Shown here one piece after another: positions 27,297 through 35,314 of a DNA stretch of 64,000 nt. A program made the position numbers and the translations under genes. The notes beneath the pieces were generated by a model. That model saw only the letters and a list, made by a program, of their open reading frames with translations. It was not told where the DNA came from and ran no database searches. The number at the start of each line of letters is the position of its first letter. Position 1 is the stretch's first letter. The DNA comes from a virus: IMG/VR virus record IMGVR_UViG_3300013132_000034, positions 33,368 through 97,367 of that record; one strand, written 5' to 3'.

Positions 27297-28999
27297 TTAT
27301 AGTAATCCGTTAAAAATTTCCACCCTTGCCCTTTTAAATCATCAACATCTGCATTTTCGCTAGATTGACTACTAATAATTGCTGGCAGTATATTTTCACC
27401 AAATCCTCCTCTTTCATTATTTAAATAAGAAGATGGTTTTATAAAACTTCTTAATCCCCAATCTAGAACTTTTATTAGCAATGGTTTTCTATTTGTATCA
27501 TATTCGATAATATCAAAAAATTTCTCACAAACATCATTTTCGAGCCCCATTAAAGCCCATACAAGTGACATTACTCTATCATCATAAAAATTGCCCTCTC
27601 TTGCAGCCCAGGTACCATTTGGGTATCTAACAAAGTTTTTTAATTCCATAACAGTATCTTTATCATACAGTTTAACTGCATTTAATTCATTAACCCAATA
27701 GCGCATATTTGTAACACCTCTATATTTTGTATTAGTGTGAGCGATAACGCCAGGTCTTTTTATATATTCAGTGCCTCTTATTTTAGGAGAATAATTTACA
27801 ATATTTTCATAATGGTGGGTCATTTTTAATTGATCAACTACTTGTGCACCGCAATTATTTCTTTCTATTAAAACTGGAGGTGTACCATATTGTCTTAAAA
27901 TTTCTAAAAGTTTTGAAATAAAATTAAATGGTGTAATAGAATTGTCTGCGTAAATTGCTGATTGTTTTATTTCTTTTAGATCAGTTACATCTAATACCTG
28001 AACTACACTATAATTGCTGTTTACTCCTTCTGCGACGTCAACACCAACAACATATACTTTCTTTTCATCCGGCTCTTCCCAAACTCGGTATTTTCCATTA
28101 TCAAAAATAAATTCAGGATCTCTTATATTTTGTTTTAATTTTTCAAACAGTTGATCGGATAAAGAACTTTCCCCCGTTTGTAAAAATACATTACCAAATT
28201 CTTGATCAAAAAATTCTTTACTACCTAACGATCTGACAGTTTTTTCTTTCCAGTCCTCATCTCTTCCTGGCACTTCCCACCAATCAACCCGCTCGGCGTG
28301 CCACCCGTTGGAATTTTCTATAGCACCTGAATATAATTCATGAAATAAATTTCCAGTACCATTAGGAGTACTTGCGACAAATATTTTTGATTTTTTAGAT
28401 GATGAAATAATTGGGTAAACGGATTTCCAAAAATCTTGTACCATACCATTATCGATAAAGGCTAACTCATCAAGAATTAAAACATTACAGCTATCACCTC
28501 TACCTGCATCAGATGATGTTGTTGAAATTCCTATACTACTACCATTAGCTAGTACCATAGAAGTTTTACCATATTCAACTGCGCCAGGTTTTAAATAGTT
28601 AGGAAGTTGCTCGTATGCTAATCTTACACGTTTAAAAATGTTTATTGCGGTTTGTTCTTTATTAGCGACAATTAAAATTCTTTGATCATCAAAAAAACAA
28701 CTTATCCATAATGCATAAATTGTCATTAATGTTGTTTTACCTGATTGTCTAGAAGATAAAAATACAACAAATCTATTGTCTCTTAATGCTCTAAGTATTC
28801 TTTTTTGATAATTGTGTAGTTTTATCTTTTCTCTGCCTCTATCCAAATTAACAATATAAAAATAATTTTCTGCAAAATGTAATATGTTTTTGCTACACTT
28901 TTTTAATTCCGACAACATTTCACCTGTCCACTCAAATGTTGTTTCAGGTGTGGGTAAATTCTTGTTACCTAAATAAAATCGCGAATCTTTGTGAGGCAT
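27293..28999 (-). CDS. 17: terminase large subunit gp17-like
   Basis: The 568-residue protein carries a complete packaging motor. The ATPase domain has Walker A-like SSRQSGKTT (82-90), Walker B LILDELAFID (174-183) and the coupling motif ASTPNGTGN (209-217). The RNase H-like nuclease has D321 in VVGVDVAEGVN, E379 in LIERNNCGAQ and D473/D474 in FYDDRVMS. It cuts and pumps concatemeric DNA into proheads. Only 15 nt separate its ATG from the divergent start at 29015. No minus-strand late box is visible in that gap, so its promoter is unclear. Confidence 0.95.
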   Translation of the reverse strand: MPHKDSRFYLGNKNLPTPETTFEWTGEMLSELKKCSKNILHFAENYFYIVNLDRGREKIKLHNYQKRILRALRDNRFVVFLSSRQSGKTTLMTIYALWISCFFDDQRILIVANKEQTAINIFKRVRLAYEQLPNYLKPGAVEYGKTSMVLANGSSIGISTTSSDAGRGDSCNVLILDELAFIDNGMVQDFWKSVYPIISSSKKSKIFVASTPNGTGNLFHELYSGAIENSNGWHAERVDWWEVPGRDEDWKEKTVRSLGSKEFFDQEFGNVFLQTGESSLSDQLFEKLKQNIRDPEFIFDNGKYRVWEEPDEKKVYVVGVDVAEGVNSNYSVVQVLDVTDLKEIKQSAIYADNSITPFNFISKLLEILRQYGTPPVLIERNNCGAQVVDQLKMTHHYENIVNYSPKIRGTEYIKRPGVIAHTNTKYRGVTNMRYWVNELNAVKLYDKDTVMELKNFVRYPNGTWAAREGNFYDDRVMSLVWALMGLENDVCEKFFDIIEYDTNRKPLLIKVLDWGLRSFIKPSSYLNNERGGFGENILPAIISSQSSENADVDDLKGQGWKFLTDYYK

Positions 29000-29001
29000 T
29001 A

Positions 29002-29009
29002 TATAAATA
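29002..29009 (+). promoter_or_regulatory. late promoter box TATAAATA
   Basis: Plus strand, exact consensus, 5 nt before the ATG at 29015. It argues against an upstream GTG at 28991. Confidence 0.7.
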
Positions 29010-29014
29010 CTTAT

Positions 29015-29689
29015 ATGAATAAAGTAAGGGACTTAGTAGATTTGTCTAAGGTATATGAAGCAGTAAAGACATCTAAAGTGTCTGACCCTAAGGCAAAATT
29101 TGGTACAAAACCTGGCAAGCCAATGCAAGCTATACCTACAGTAAAAGCAAAAGAACCTCTTACCTCTGACCATAAACCTAAACAACCCTTTTTTCATAAA
29201 GATTCTGGCCCGGAGAATGCAGATAATTTTAATAAAAACATAGTAGATCCAAAGACAAACAAAGGTAAAGAGAATGTTTATGAGCCAGAAAAATTTTCAG
29301 ATAATATCGAAAAAAAAGTAAAAGAGAGTATAAATAATTTTATGAATAACAAATCTATTTTTGACAAACTTTACGAAGAGGTAATGGGAGGCACAGAAGA
29401 TGCCGAAGCCCTCGACGCACAAGAGCTCGGCATTGGCCCTGAACAAGAGGGTGAAAAGTCCGAAGCTGAAATGAGCTCAAAAGAGCTTATAGCGAAAGCT
29501 TTAGAATTACTTCAGCTAGCTCATGATAAATGCCCTGAAGAGGGTGGCGATGAGCATGAAGGTTCAGATGAATTTGGTCCTGAAGCCGGTAAGGAAGAAG
29601 GCCAGGAAGATGAAGAAGATGGTGAAGAGCAAGAAGAAGGTAAGAAAGAGGAGAAGAAGGAAGATAAGAAAGAAGAAGTAGCTGGCTAA
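29015..29689 (+). CDS. acidic late protein with capsid-targeting-like N-terminus (head core candidate)
   Basis: I start at the ATG 5 nt after TATAAATA. The 224-residue product begins MNKVRDLVDLSKVYEA, with VYE(15)-A matching the T4 gp21-type site. A second LYEE site lies near residue 117. Residues 30-100 are Lys/Pro-rich. The C-terminal half is extremely acidic, then alternates Glu and Lys (about residues 165-222), like prohead core or scaffold proteins. It stops at TAA (29687-29689) after EEVAG, but the frame continues open for 98 more codons. A head core or internal protein is the best guess; no family is recognised. Confidence 0.6.
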   Translation: MNKVRDLVDLSKVYEAVKTSKVSDPKAKFGTKPGKPMQAIPTVKAKEPLTSDHKPKQPFFHKDSGPENADNFNKNIVDPKTNKGKENVYEPEKFSDNIEKKVKESINNFMNNKSIFDKLYEEVMGGTEDAEALDAQELGIGPEQEGEKSEAEMSSKELIAKALELLQLAHDKCPEEGGDEHEGSDEFGPEAGKEEGQEDEEDGEEQEEGKKEEKKEDKKEEVAG

Positions 29690-29986
29690 GCAGTTGATGC
29701 AGAAGAAGTCGGCACACCAATAGTTGATGGTGAAAAGCTATCAAAGGGGTTAAACAAAGTATCTTCCGGCTCAAATGTAGTAGCAGGCGATGTTTCAACA
29801 GCTGGTAAGAAAGCTGGCAAAGGTGGTGATGGCAAAACAACCGATAAAGTTGGTAATGACGGTGACAAGGGCCACGCACTAGTCGGTAGCGGTGTAAGCG
29901 GTGGTGCACCAACACCTGTTAAAGGCAAGTCAAATGTCGTTAACAGCAGAATTAAGGGTAACAACCAACCCTTCTACAGCGTCTAA
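29690..29986 (+). pseudogene. in-frame continuation of the acidic late gene beyond TAA
   Basis: In the same frame as the preceding gene, 98 codons stay open between the TAA at 29687-29689 and TAA at 29984-29986. They show strong RNY codon periodicity (GCA GTT GAT GCA GAA GAA), unlike random sequence. The translation is Gly/Lys/Asp-rich and ends VVNSRIKGNNQPFYSV. No in-frame ATG, GTG or TTG start follows the stop; the only nearby ATG (29697) is out of frame and hits a stop after eight codons. It is therefore probably the C-terminus of the upstream gene, cut off by a nonsense change, error or readthrough site. A strong terminator follows. Confidence 0.5.
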
Positions 29987-30004
29987 AATAGATTAATAAA
30001 ATTA

Positions 30005-30032
30005 AAGCCCCTCGCAAGAGGGGCTTTTTTTT
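30005..30032 (+). terminator. rho-independent terminator
   Basis: A perfect 9-bp stem AAGCCCCTC / GAGGGGCTT with a GCAA tetraloop (30014-30017) runs into eight T residues. It ends the transcription unit that starts at 29002 and insulates the next late gene at 30047. Confidence 0.95.
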
Positions 30033-30033
30033 G

Positions 30034-30041
30034 ATTAAATA
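30034..30041 (+). promoter_or_regulatory. late promoter box ATTAAATA
   Basis: Plus strand, directly after the terminator and 5 nt before the ATG at 30047. Confidence 0.55.
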
Positions 30042-30046
30042 TCTTT

Positions 30047-31156
30047 ATGGTTACCGATTACCTAAAAGATGAGTTGAATCCTACTTTTTTTGATAGTGAT
30101 AACAAACTCAAGGAACCTATAAGAGAAAAACTTCTTTTAATTGCAAATAAAGCTTTTGAAGATTTAGAAGTAGAGACAGATATAGTTGATATAACATTTA
30201 CGGGTTCTTTGGCCAATTTTACCTACAATGAAGATTCAGATGTAGATTTACATATTGTATTAAAATTTAATGATATTAATAAAGACAATGAGCTAGTTAA
30301 AAAAGCATTAGACTGTAATAAGTTTGTATGGAATTTAAGACACGAAATTACTTTTGCTGGGCATGAAGTAGAAATATATTTTCAAGATGTAAATGAAAAG
30401 CATAATTCGTCTGGTGTTTATTCTATAGAAAAAAATAAATGGTTGATTGAACCAAAAAAATTATCTAATCAAATTGATAAAGACTTAGTAGATAAAAAAT
30501 ATAATCATTATAGCTCACATATAGAATCTTTAGAAAAAATTATAAAAAAAGATGTTACTAAAGACTATGCAGAAAAAATTCTTAGCAATGCGCAGAAATA
30601 TTTTAAAAAATTAAAAGCTGATAGAAAGGAAAGCTTAGAGACTGAAGGCGAATTATCTGTTAATAATTTAGTATTTAAAGAACTTAGAAGAAGAGGGTTT
30701 ATAGATAGATTGAATGATTTGATACATCAAGCATATGACAAATCTTTAACTGAGTCATATTTTAGCAAAATTGCTACTAATGTAGGTTATAAGAAAAAGA
30801 ATAATACTTTCAAACCAATGAAGCAAAAAAAGAAAGAAACAAAATTATTTTTTAAAATTAATCCAGGCACAAGAAAAAGACATCAACACCCTGTTGGTCG
30901 TACTGGTTATGATAGAAAACATCCTCAATTTGTTCCTGATATGCATAAGGCTGATTTAAGATCATTTCAAAAGTTAGAAAGTTTGAGAAATGGAAAAACT
31001 GGTAGATATGTTTTATCGCCTAGTGAGTTCAGTAAGCTTAAAAAACTTTATAATATTAGCATGGTTAAGCCTGGTGAAATAAAGAAACTAGGCAATACAG
31101 GAATTAATTTATATTATGATCCTAACTTTAATAAATTTGTAATGGAGAGACTATGA
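30047..31156 (+). CDS. DNA polymerase beta-type nucleotidyltransferase domain protein
   Basis: The 369-residue protein has an N-terminal MNT/pol-beta nucleotidyltransferase core: FTGSLANFTYNEDSDVDLHIVL, with GS at 53-54 and D65/D67 as the metal-binding pair, and a likely third acidic residue in HEVEIYFQD. Residues about 150-240 are helical. Residues about 245-305 are very basic (KKKNNTFKPMKQKKKETK, RKRHQHPVGRTGY), suggesting nucleic-acid binding. The C-terminal 60 residues form a separate small domain. The substrate is unknown; the family adds nucleotides to RNA, protein or small molecules. It overlaps neck gene 14 as ATGA, so it is a late protein. Confidence 0.75.
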   Translation: MVTDYLKDELNPTFFDSDNKLKEPIREKLLLIANKAFEDLEVETDIVDITFTGSLANFTYNEDSDVDLHIVLKFNDINKDNELVKKALDCNKFVWNLRHEITFAGHEVEIYFQDVNEKHNSSGVYSIEKNKWLIEPKKLSNQIDKDLVDKKYNHYSSHIESLEKIIKKDVTKDYAEKILSNAQKYFKKLKADRKESLETEGELSVNNLVFKELRRRGFIDRLNDLIHQAYDKSLTESYFSKIATNVGYKKKNNTFKPMKQKKKETKLFFKINPGTRKRHQHPVGRTGYDRKHPQFVPDMHKADLRSFQKLESLRNGKTGRYVLSPSEFSKLKKLYNISMVKPGEIKKLGNTGINLYYDPNFNKFVMERL

Positions 31157-31911
31157 GTGTAGACAAATATACTGGTAATACAGACATTAGATTTTACCCT
31201 CTTCAATCAAACCAGGTTGAAAATAGTTGTTTTAGGTTCCTAGATAAAGATAAAAATGAGTGTGAAAGAGCTCTTGTATCAAATGCTTTGAGAGAACAAA
31301 TTAATTTGTATGGCACTAAAGTCACCTATTATATTAACACATACAACCCGGCATTGACTGCTGATAATTTTTACGGAGAACAACCTTTATCAGAATATGG
31401 TATACCTATTAGCTTTATAGCCTTTATTGATTTAAATGAAAATTCATTACTGTTAAGTAAGTTTGGATTTCAATCAGAAGATGAAATAACGATGTATATA
31501 CATATTAGTTCATTTTATGAAGCATATAATACACCTGTATTGTCTGCTTTGTTTAATGGTTACGCAATAGAACCAAAGTCTGACGACGTTTTTAAATTAA
31601 CAGAATATGGTAGTGATAGACCGGGTGAAAGAGACGGGAAAATGTTTCAAATAACGGAGAGACTAGATCAAGATATTAATAAGATAAATCCTCTGCTAGG
31701 ACATTATGTATGGCTGCTTAAAGCTAAGAGATTTGAATATAGCTTTGAACCCGGTCTTACAGCAGAAAAAGGTAATACTCAAGTATTTGATAATCCAAAG
31801 GATAATAGCATTACTGGTGCTGATAAAAATTATACATTTGATATTAATATTGCATCAAAGCAAGTATTTGATGGAAAAAATAATACTAGTGTGTATGGTG
31901 AATATGATTAA
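31153..31911 (+). CDS. 14: neck protein gp14-like
   Basis: The 252-residue protein matches T4 gp14 (256 residues). LVSNALREQINLYGTKVTYYI corresponds to the region where gp14 has a similar helix and strand, and FYGEQPLSEY and LLSKFGFQSEDEITMYIHIS correspond to the gp14 segments FGEDL and FGMQVQDEVTLSI. The middle has a GTP-type loop and HYVWLLKAKRFEYS. With gp13 it forms the collar that closes filled heads for tail joining. No gp13 is seen here. It is coupled to the upstream nucleotidyltransferase by a 4-nt overlap. Confidence 0.85.
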   Translation: MSVDKYTGNTDIRFYPLQSNQVENSCFRFLDKDKNECERALVSNALREQINLYGTKVTYYINTYNPALTADNFYGEQPLSEYGIPISFIAFIDLNENSLLLSKFGFQSEDEITMYIHISSFYEAYNTPVLSALFNGYAIEPKSDDVFKLTEYGSDRPGERDGKMFQITERLDQDINKINPLLGHYVWLLKAKRFEYSFEPGLTAEKGNTQVFDNPKDNSITGADKNYTFDINIASKQVFDGKNNTSVYGEYD

Positions 31912-32213
31912 ATTTCCTCTAACTCTTCTTCAATCTCTAATTCTTTGTAGCTCTTGATACCGCCCTTAAAAATACCTTTGTCTATCTCTAATTCATGCAA
32001 CATAGAAGTGTAACGAGCATCTAAATATTTTTGAAAATCTATAGGCTTAACCCAAGCTGTGCTTTTATCAATATTAACGCCCATTTCATCTGCTTTTCTT
32101 CCTACAATATAAATTGCCTCCATTAATGAAAGCCACCTAGCCGCACATTCAAGTGAAAGTACTTCTGTTTTATTGTCTTTGAGCTGTAGCGTTATTGTTC
32201 TGTTTGTATTCAT
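31908..32213 (-). CDS. hypothetical protein, 101 residues
   Basis: It is a small acidic protein starting MNTNRTITLQLKDNKTEVLSLECAARWLSLMEAIYIVGRKADEMG and ending in a Glu-rich tail EELEIEEELEEI-like. I recognise no family. It is the last gene of a short minus-strand set (32938 to 31908) and overlaps the preceding gene by 44 nt. It has no late box and is convergent to gp14 with a 4-nt overlap. Confidence 0.6.
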   Translation of the reverse strand: MNTNRTITLQLKDNKTEVLSLECAARWLSLMEAIYIVGRKADEMGVNIDKSTAWVKPIDFQKYLDARYTSMLHELEIDKGIFKGGIKSYKELEIEEELEEI

Positions 32214-32538
32214 TACATACTTTTATAATGGAACCTAATATCATAGTCAAGAACTTTTCTGTATTAATGTTGTCCTTATAAATTGTTTTCAAAATAGTCT
32301 GTGCTTGAAATAAATCTTGCTTAATTTTTGTGTCAACCACAACATGTTCTTTCAATATATTAAAAAAAATATTAATGTAATCGCTTATAGTAACACAATT
32401 ATAGGAGAGCGCTGCACCAGCTGTAAGATCTGCTTTATCAAAATATTTTTCAATAAATGGTTTTACTTCACTATAATCTACAGGTTTCAGTTTATCTGCA
32501 TCGGTAAAACTTGCAGGCTTTAATGTTATATCAACCAT
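32170..32538 (-). CDS. hypothetical protein, 122 residues
   Basis: It is a mostly helical protein with no recognised motif. It begins MVDITLKPASFTDADKLKPVDYSEVKPFIEKYFDKADL, contains ALSYNCVTISDYINIFFNILKE and ends in a Gln/Asn-rich tail. It lies in a chain of overlapping genes: its start overlaps the stop of the membrane protein by 8 nt and its end overlaps the 101-residue gene by 44 nt. The overlap suggests coordinated expression; function is unknown. Confidence 0.6.
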   Translation of the reverse strand: MVDITLKPASFTDADKLKPVDYSEVKPFIEKYFDKADLTAGAALSYNCVTISDYINIFFNILKEHVVVDTKIKQDLFQAQTILKTIYKDNINTEKFLTMILGSIIKVCNEYKQNNNATAQRQ

Positions 32539-32938
32539 TTTTGGTATCTAGAACGAGTGGTGTTAAAGGTATGGGTTCAGTTACCGCAGCTGTTTCTGCA
32601 GTTATAATTATTGAATTATTCTTACCGCATGTGCCGCACTTATAAGAATTTTCTTGATTTAATACAACAGGCACAAACTCCTTAACTTTTTTATAGCAAG
32701 GACATTCAACTTCTATTCCTTGTTTAGAATATTCAGAAAGTGTTAAGGCTTGTATTTGTTTAAATTTTATTTCGCTTAAAAAATCAATAACTGACCCCAC
32801 AATATAAAAAATAACAAATTGCGCAATTGTAGTTACAAGAAATACCGTCCAAAAACTATGCGTAAATGGCATTAATATTAATGCTAAAAGAGTACTTACA
32901 ATACATGTAGTAAAAGTGCTTTTAAGTAAACTAAACAC
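32531..32938 (-). CDS. small membrane protein with zinc-ribbon-like domain
   Basis: The 135-residue protein starts at GTG. Two hydrophobic helices lie at about residues 8-26 and 29-53, so it is probably in the inner membrane of the host. The soluble part has ECPCYKK (C79, C81) and YKCGTCGKN (C101, C104), a likely zinc ribbon. It ends in a Pro/Thr-rich tail. I do not recognise the family. A role in host membrane takeover is only a guess. Confidence 0.6.
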   Translation of the reverse strand: MFSLLKSTFTTCIVSTLLALILMPFTHSFWTVFLVTTIAQFVIFYIVGSVIDFLSEIKFKQIQALTLSEYSKQGIEVECPCYKKVKEFVPVVLNQENSYKCGTCGKNNSIIITAETAAVTEPIPLTPLVLDTKNG

Positions 32939-32962
32939 AATCTATATTATAATATAAAAATA

Positions 32963-33334
32963 TTAACTTTCAACTAATTTCTTAACAACATAGGCTAATT
33001 TTTTTGTAATGCCATAAATCTTTTGAGTTAATAATCTAGCAAACTTTAAATAAGTCTTTTTTCTCTTAACAGTAGGATTTGCTGCAGCTTCACCTAATTT
33101 AGAATATAAATTATCACAGCATATAAAAATATGTTCTATTAGGTCGTAAACATTTGTTAATTCAGAAGGCACTGCTCTTTTAACGTTAACATTGTTAGGA
33201 TTTTGATGTTGATTACCAAATATACCGTTAATAGTGACAGGATTAGATTTCAACTCCCTATTAGCTAATCCTGCAACATACCTATCACCTGTCATCATCT
33301 GTGTATCTTCACACATTTTTTTGAATGAAATCAT
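32963..33334 (-). CDS. late hypothetical protein with capsid-targeting-like start
   Basis: I start at the ATG of MISFKKMCED because the box ATTAAATA lies exactly 5 nt upstream; a longer reading would run through the promoter. The product is 123 residues. MISFKKMCE(9)-D resembles the T4 Alt pro-segment (which ends in Asp-Glu before Asp). The C-terminal half is Lys-rich and helical (TVKRKKTYLKFARLLTQKIYGITKKLAYVVKKLVES). It is divergent from the late gene at 33358, with overlapping promoters. The family is unknown. Confidence 0.6.
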   Translation of the reverse strand: MISFKKMCEDTQMMTGDRYVAGLANRELKSNPVTINGIFGNQHQNPNNVNVKRAVPSELTNVYDLIEHIFICCDNLYSKLGEAAANPTVKRKKTYLKFARLLTQKIYGITKKLAYVVKKLVES

Positions 33335-33339
33335 ATAAA

Positions 33340-33347
33340 TATTTAAT
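33340..33347 (-). promoter_or_regulatory. late promoter box ATTAAATA
   Basis: Minus strand, 5 nt before the ATG at 33334; overlaps the plus-strand box at 33345. Confidence 0.5.
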
Positions 33348-33352
33348 AAATA
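33345..33352 (+). promoter_or_regulatory. late promoter box AATAAATA
   Basis: Plus strand, 5 nt before the ATG at 33358. A second overlapping AATAAATA lies at 33349-33356 and a TATAAATA at 33334-33341, so the true box is uncertain. Confidence 0.55.
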
Positions 33353-33357
33353 AATAT

Positions 33358-33774
33358 ATGAAAAATTATCAATCACGCTTTTTTAAGATAATTGAAGCTG
33401 ATGAAAACGCTGTAACAGCGGATCAATCCGCAGATCAAGTAGCCGCAAATCAACAACTAACTACAACTGATGTTAAGGATTTAGGTGCTGTAAAAGGTGC
33501 AGATCAAGTTGCAGTAGCAAAGCAAGAGTCAACAGCTCAGCAGTTAACTGAGCTGCAGAGTTGGATAGGAAGGCTTGATGAGTTTATCACATATTTGAAC
33601 GGTGTAGATGAAAATTCTATTCAAACTAAGCTACACAAAGCAGGGTGCGATTCATTATTTGAAAAGATAGCAAGAAGTGAAACAAAGAAAATTGCTAGAG
33701 TAGCGGTAGATTTAAGTTCTTTAGCTGAATCACTCAAGGGCTATCTCATTGCTGGTTCTAACGATAACGGATAA
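33358..33774 (+). CDS. late protein with strong capsid-targeting-like N-terminus
   Basis: The 138-residue protein begins MKNYQSRFFKIIEADENAV. IIE(13)-A is a textbook match to the T4 internal-protein site, and the segment resembles T4 IPIII (MKTYQEFIAEA). An Ala/Gln/Asp-rich stretch follows (about residues 14-70). The C-terminal half is helical (LQSWIGRLDEFITYLNG, KIARVAVDLSSLAESLKGYL). No enzyme motif is seen. Its end overlaps the convergent primase by 17 nt. An internal head protein is inferred. Confidence 0.65.
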   Translation: MKNYQSRFFKIIEADENAVTADQSADQVAANQQLTTTDVKDLGAVKGADQVAVAKQESTAQQLTELQSWIGRLDEFITYLNGVDENSIQTKLHKAGCDSLFEKIARSETKKIARVAVDLSSLAESLKGYLIAGSNDNG

Positions 33775-34801
33775 TTTTACTAAGTTGTACTAATCCTTTA
33801 AGACCCGTTACTGTATTGTTGAGTATTACTTCCGGTTTAATACAATTACGATTTAGTTTAACACAAATTTCATTAAAGTCTTTATATTTTTTACCGAGCT
33901 TTTCTGGCCATACGAACACACTTTCATTTTGTTCTAGCAAGATTCTAGATTTTCTAGCGCTTGCTGAGTCCTGCCATTGTGAATCCAATACATATATTTT
34001 TTTGTGTAGTTTATATTGATCAATTTGAGTTTTTTGTAATGTATTAAATGTTTGTCTGCTTTTCTCTTGAATGCCTGTAATACCAACACCATTTTCTATA
34101 AAACACGAATCGATGGGGCCTTCGAAAATAAAAATATACTCTAATTCATCTTTTATATTATCAATATTAAACAAAGATTTTTCACCGGATATTTTAGATA
34201 GATATTTTGGCTTTGTTTTATTATCAGAATCTAATAAAGTTCTGGTTTGGTAAAAAACTATATTATTATTATAATAGAAGGGTATAACTAATCTATTTTT
34301 ATGAACTTTATCAGTTAAAGATAAGAAAAAAGTGGGGGGCGGATTTATACAAGTATTAAGCTTTCTAGCTTTTATATATTCTAAAGCTAGCTTAACAATT
34401 TTATTATCTTTATAGAATTCGAGTTGAGAGGAGTCACTCAAATTAATTGAATTGTCAGGCAATGTACTCGATTGTATAGTGGGTTTAGTTTCTTCTTTTT
34501 CGTTTTTAACTTCCTTTACATTATCAATACTAAAATGTTTTATCTCATTAATAATTTCAATATCATTACTGCCGCTAACATGTTTTATCCATTTGTAAGG
34601 GGCGCTGTACCAGCCACAATTGTGACAACATATAACTTGTTTCTTGGGAAGATAGAATAACCTTCTTTTTTTCCCCCAACTATTACCTTCTCTACAAATA
34701 GGGCATCCACCCTCATATACATTAGCTAATCTCTTATATTTTGCATACCCTGCATATTGAAAAAATTTAGCTACTACATATTCGTCTGGGACTACAATCA
34801 C
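33758..34801 (-). CDS. 61: DNA primase gp61-like
   Basis: The 347-residue protein has an N-terminal zinc-binding site: GGCPICREG (C33, C36) and CCHNCGW (C59, C62), typical of phage primases. A TOPRIM-like core begins with YIFIFEGPIDSCFIENGVGITG (about residues 215-236) followed by KIYVLDSQWQDSASARK, which carries the acidic pair. It makes RNA primers for lagging strands with helicase gp41 (40.9 kb). T4 gp61 is 342 residues. The start has no late box, which fits early or middle expression. Confidence 0.85.
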   Translation of the reverse strand: MIVVPDEYVVAKFFQYAGYAKYKRLANVYEGGCPICREGNSWGKKRRLFYLPKKQVICCHNCGWYSAPYKWIKHVSGSNDIEIINEIKHFSIDNVKEVKNEKEETKPTIQSSTLPDNSINLSDSSQLEFYKDNKIVKLALEYIKARKLNTCINPPPTFFLSLTDKVHKNRLVIPFYYNNNIVFYQTRTLLDSDNKTKPKYLSKISGEKSLFNIDNIKDELEYIFIFEGPIDSCFIENGVGITGIQEKSRQTFNTLQKTQIDQYKLHKKIYVLDSQWQDSASARKSRILLEQNESVFVWPEKLGKKYKDFNEICVKLNRNCIKPEVILNNTVTGLKGLVQLSKIIRYR

Positions 34802-34835
34802 AATACAATTTTAACTACAAAAACTAGAATACAAG

Positions 34836-35024
34836 TTATTGTTTTTTAGGTCTCATTTCAACAATACCTTTTTGTATAAACAAACCATTAGCAGGATCAT
34901 ACCAATGCGCTTCAACGTATATATTATCACCTACAACTCTTTCAATAATTTTAGGGATTGATACCTGACCGCTAGGCGAGACTATTTTAATAGGTTGTAC
35001 ATAATCACCATTAGGCAAATTCAT
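34836..35024 (-). CDS. small late hypothetical protein, 62 residues
   Basis: The short beta-rich protein MNLPNGDYVQPIKIVSPSG... ends IVEMRPKKQ and contains HWYDPANGLFIQKG. No family is recognised. It alone among its neighbours has a late-type box (AGTAAATA) 5 nt before the ATG, so it may be a small virion protein placed in a replication region. Confidence 0.5.
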   Translation of the reverse strand: MNLPNGDYVQPIKIVSPSGQVSIPKIIERVVGDNIYVEAHWYDPANGLFIQKGIVEMRPKKQ

Positions 35025-35029
35025 ACTAG

Positions 35030-35037
35030 TATTTACT
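35030..35037 (-). promoter_or_regulatory. late promoter-like box AGTAAATA
   Basis: Minus strand, 5 nt before the ATG at 35024; the first two bases deviate from NATAAATA. Confidence 0.4.
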
Positions 35038-35314
35038 CTGCATGTATGTTTTTTAAATACTGAGCTTTAACTACTTCAAATATGTCGTTAGGCAATACTT
35101 CAATATAATCAATGATATTAGTTCTATAACTAGCGAGAAACTCAGTCTTTTTTATAGAATGAGGCAACATATCAGGTAGAATTAAAAAATAAGCTTCTTC
35201 AGAATCAGAATAATCAACTAATACAGCAAATTTACCGATGTAAATGCCTTTTGTATAGGCAAAAATGGAACCGGGATTAAAAGTCCTTTTAAATTTTTTA
35301 AATAGCTTTATCAT
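35033..35314 (-). CDS. hypothetical protein, 93 residues
   Basis: The start is set at the ATG of MIKLFKKFKRTF; two in-frame codons upstream (GTG, TTG) are possible but lie further inside the preceding gene. The protein has a basic N-terminus and then a beta-rich SH3-like layout (GSIFAYTKGIYIGKFAVLVDYSDSEEAYFLILPD). It overlaps the end of the epimerase gene, so it is co-translated with it. Function is unknown. Confidence 0.55.
   Translation of the reverse strand: MIKLFKKFKRTFNPGSIFAYTKGIYIGKFAVLVDYSDSEEAYFLILPDMLPHSIKKTEFLASYRTNIIDYIEVLPNDIFEVVKAQYLKNIHAE

Noticed and set aside
28991-29014. Upstream GTG start for the acidic late gene
   Set aside because: It lies in front of and through the TATAAATA box; the ATG at 29015 has the standard 5-nt spacing.
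29686-29964. Minus-strand frame of 92 codons opposite the acidic late gene's continuation
   Set aside because: It is Leu/Pro-rich and mirrors the Gly/Lys/Asp-rich plus frame; the plus frame shows the RNY pattern, so the minus frame is a shadow.
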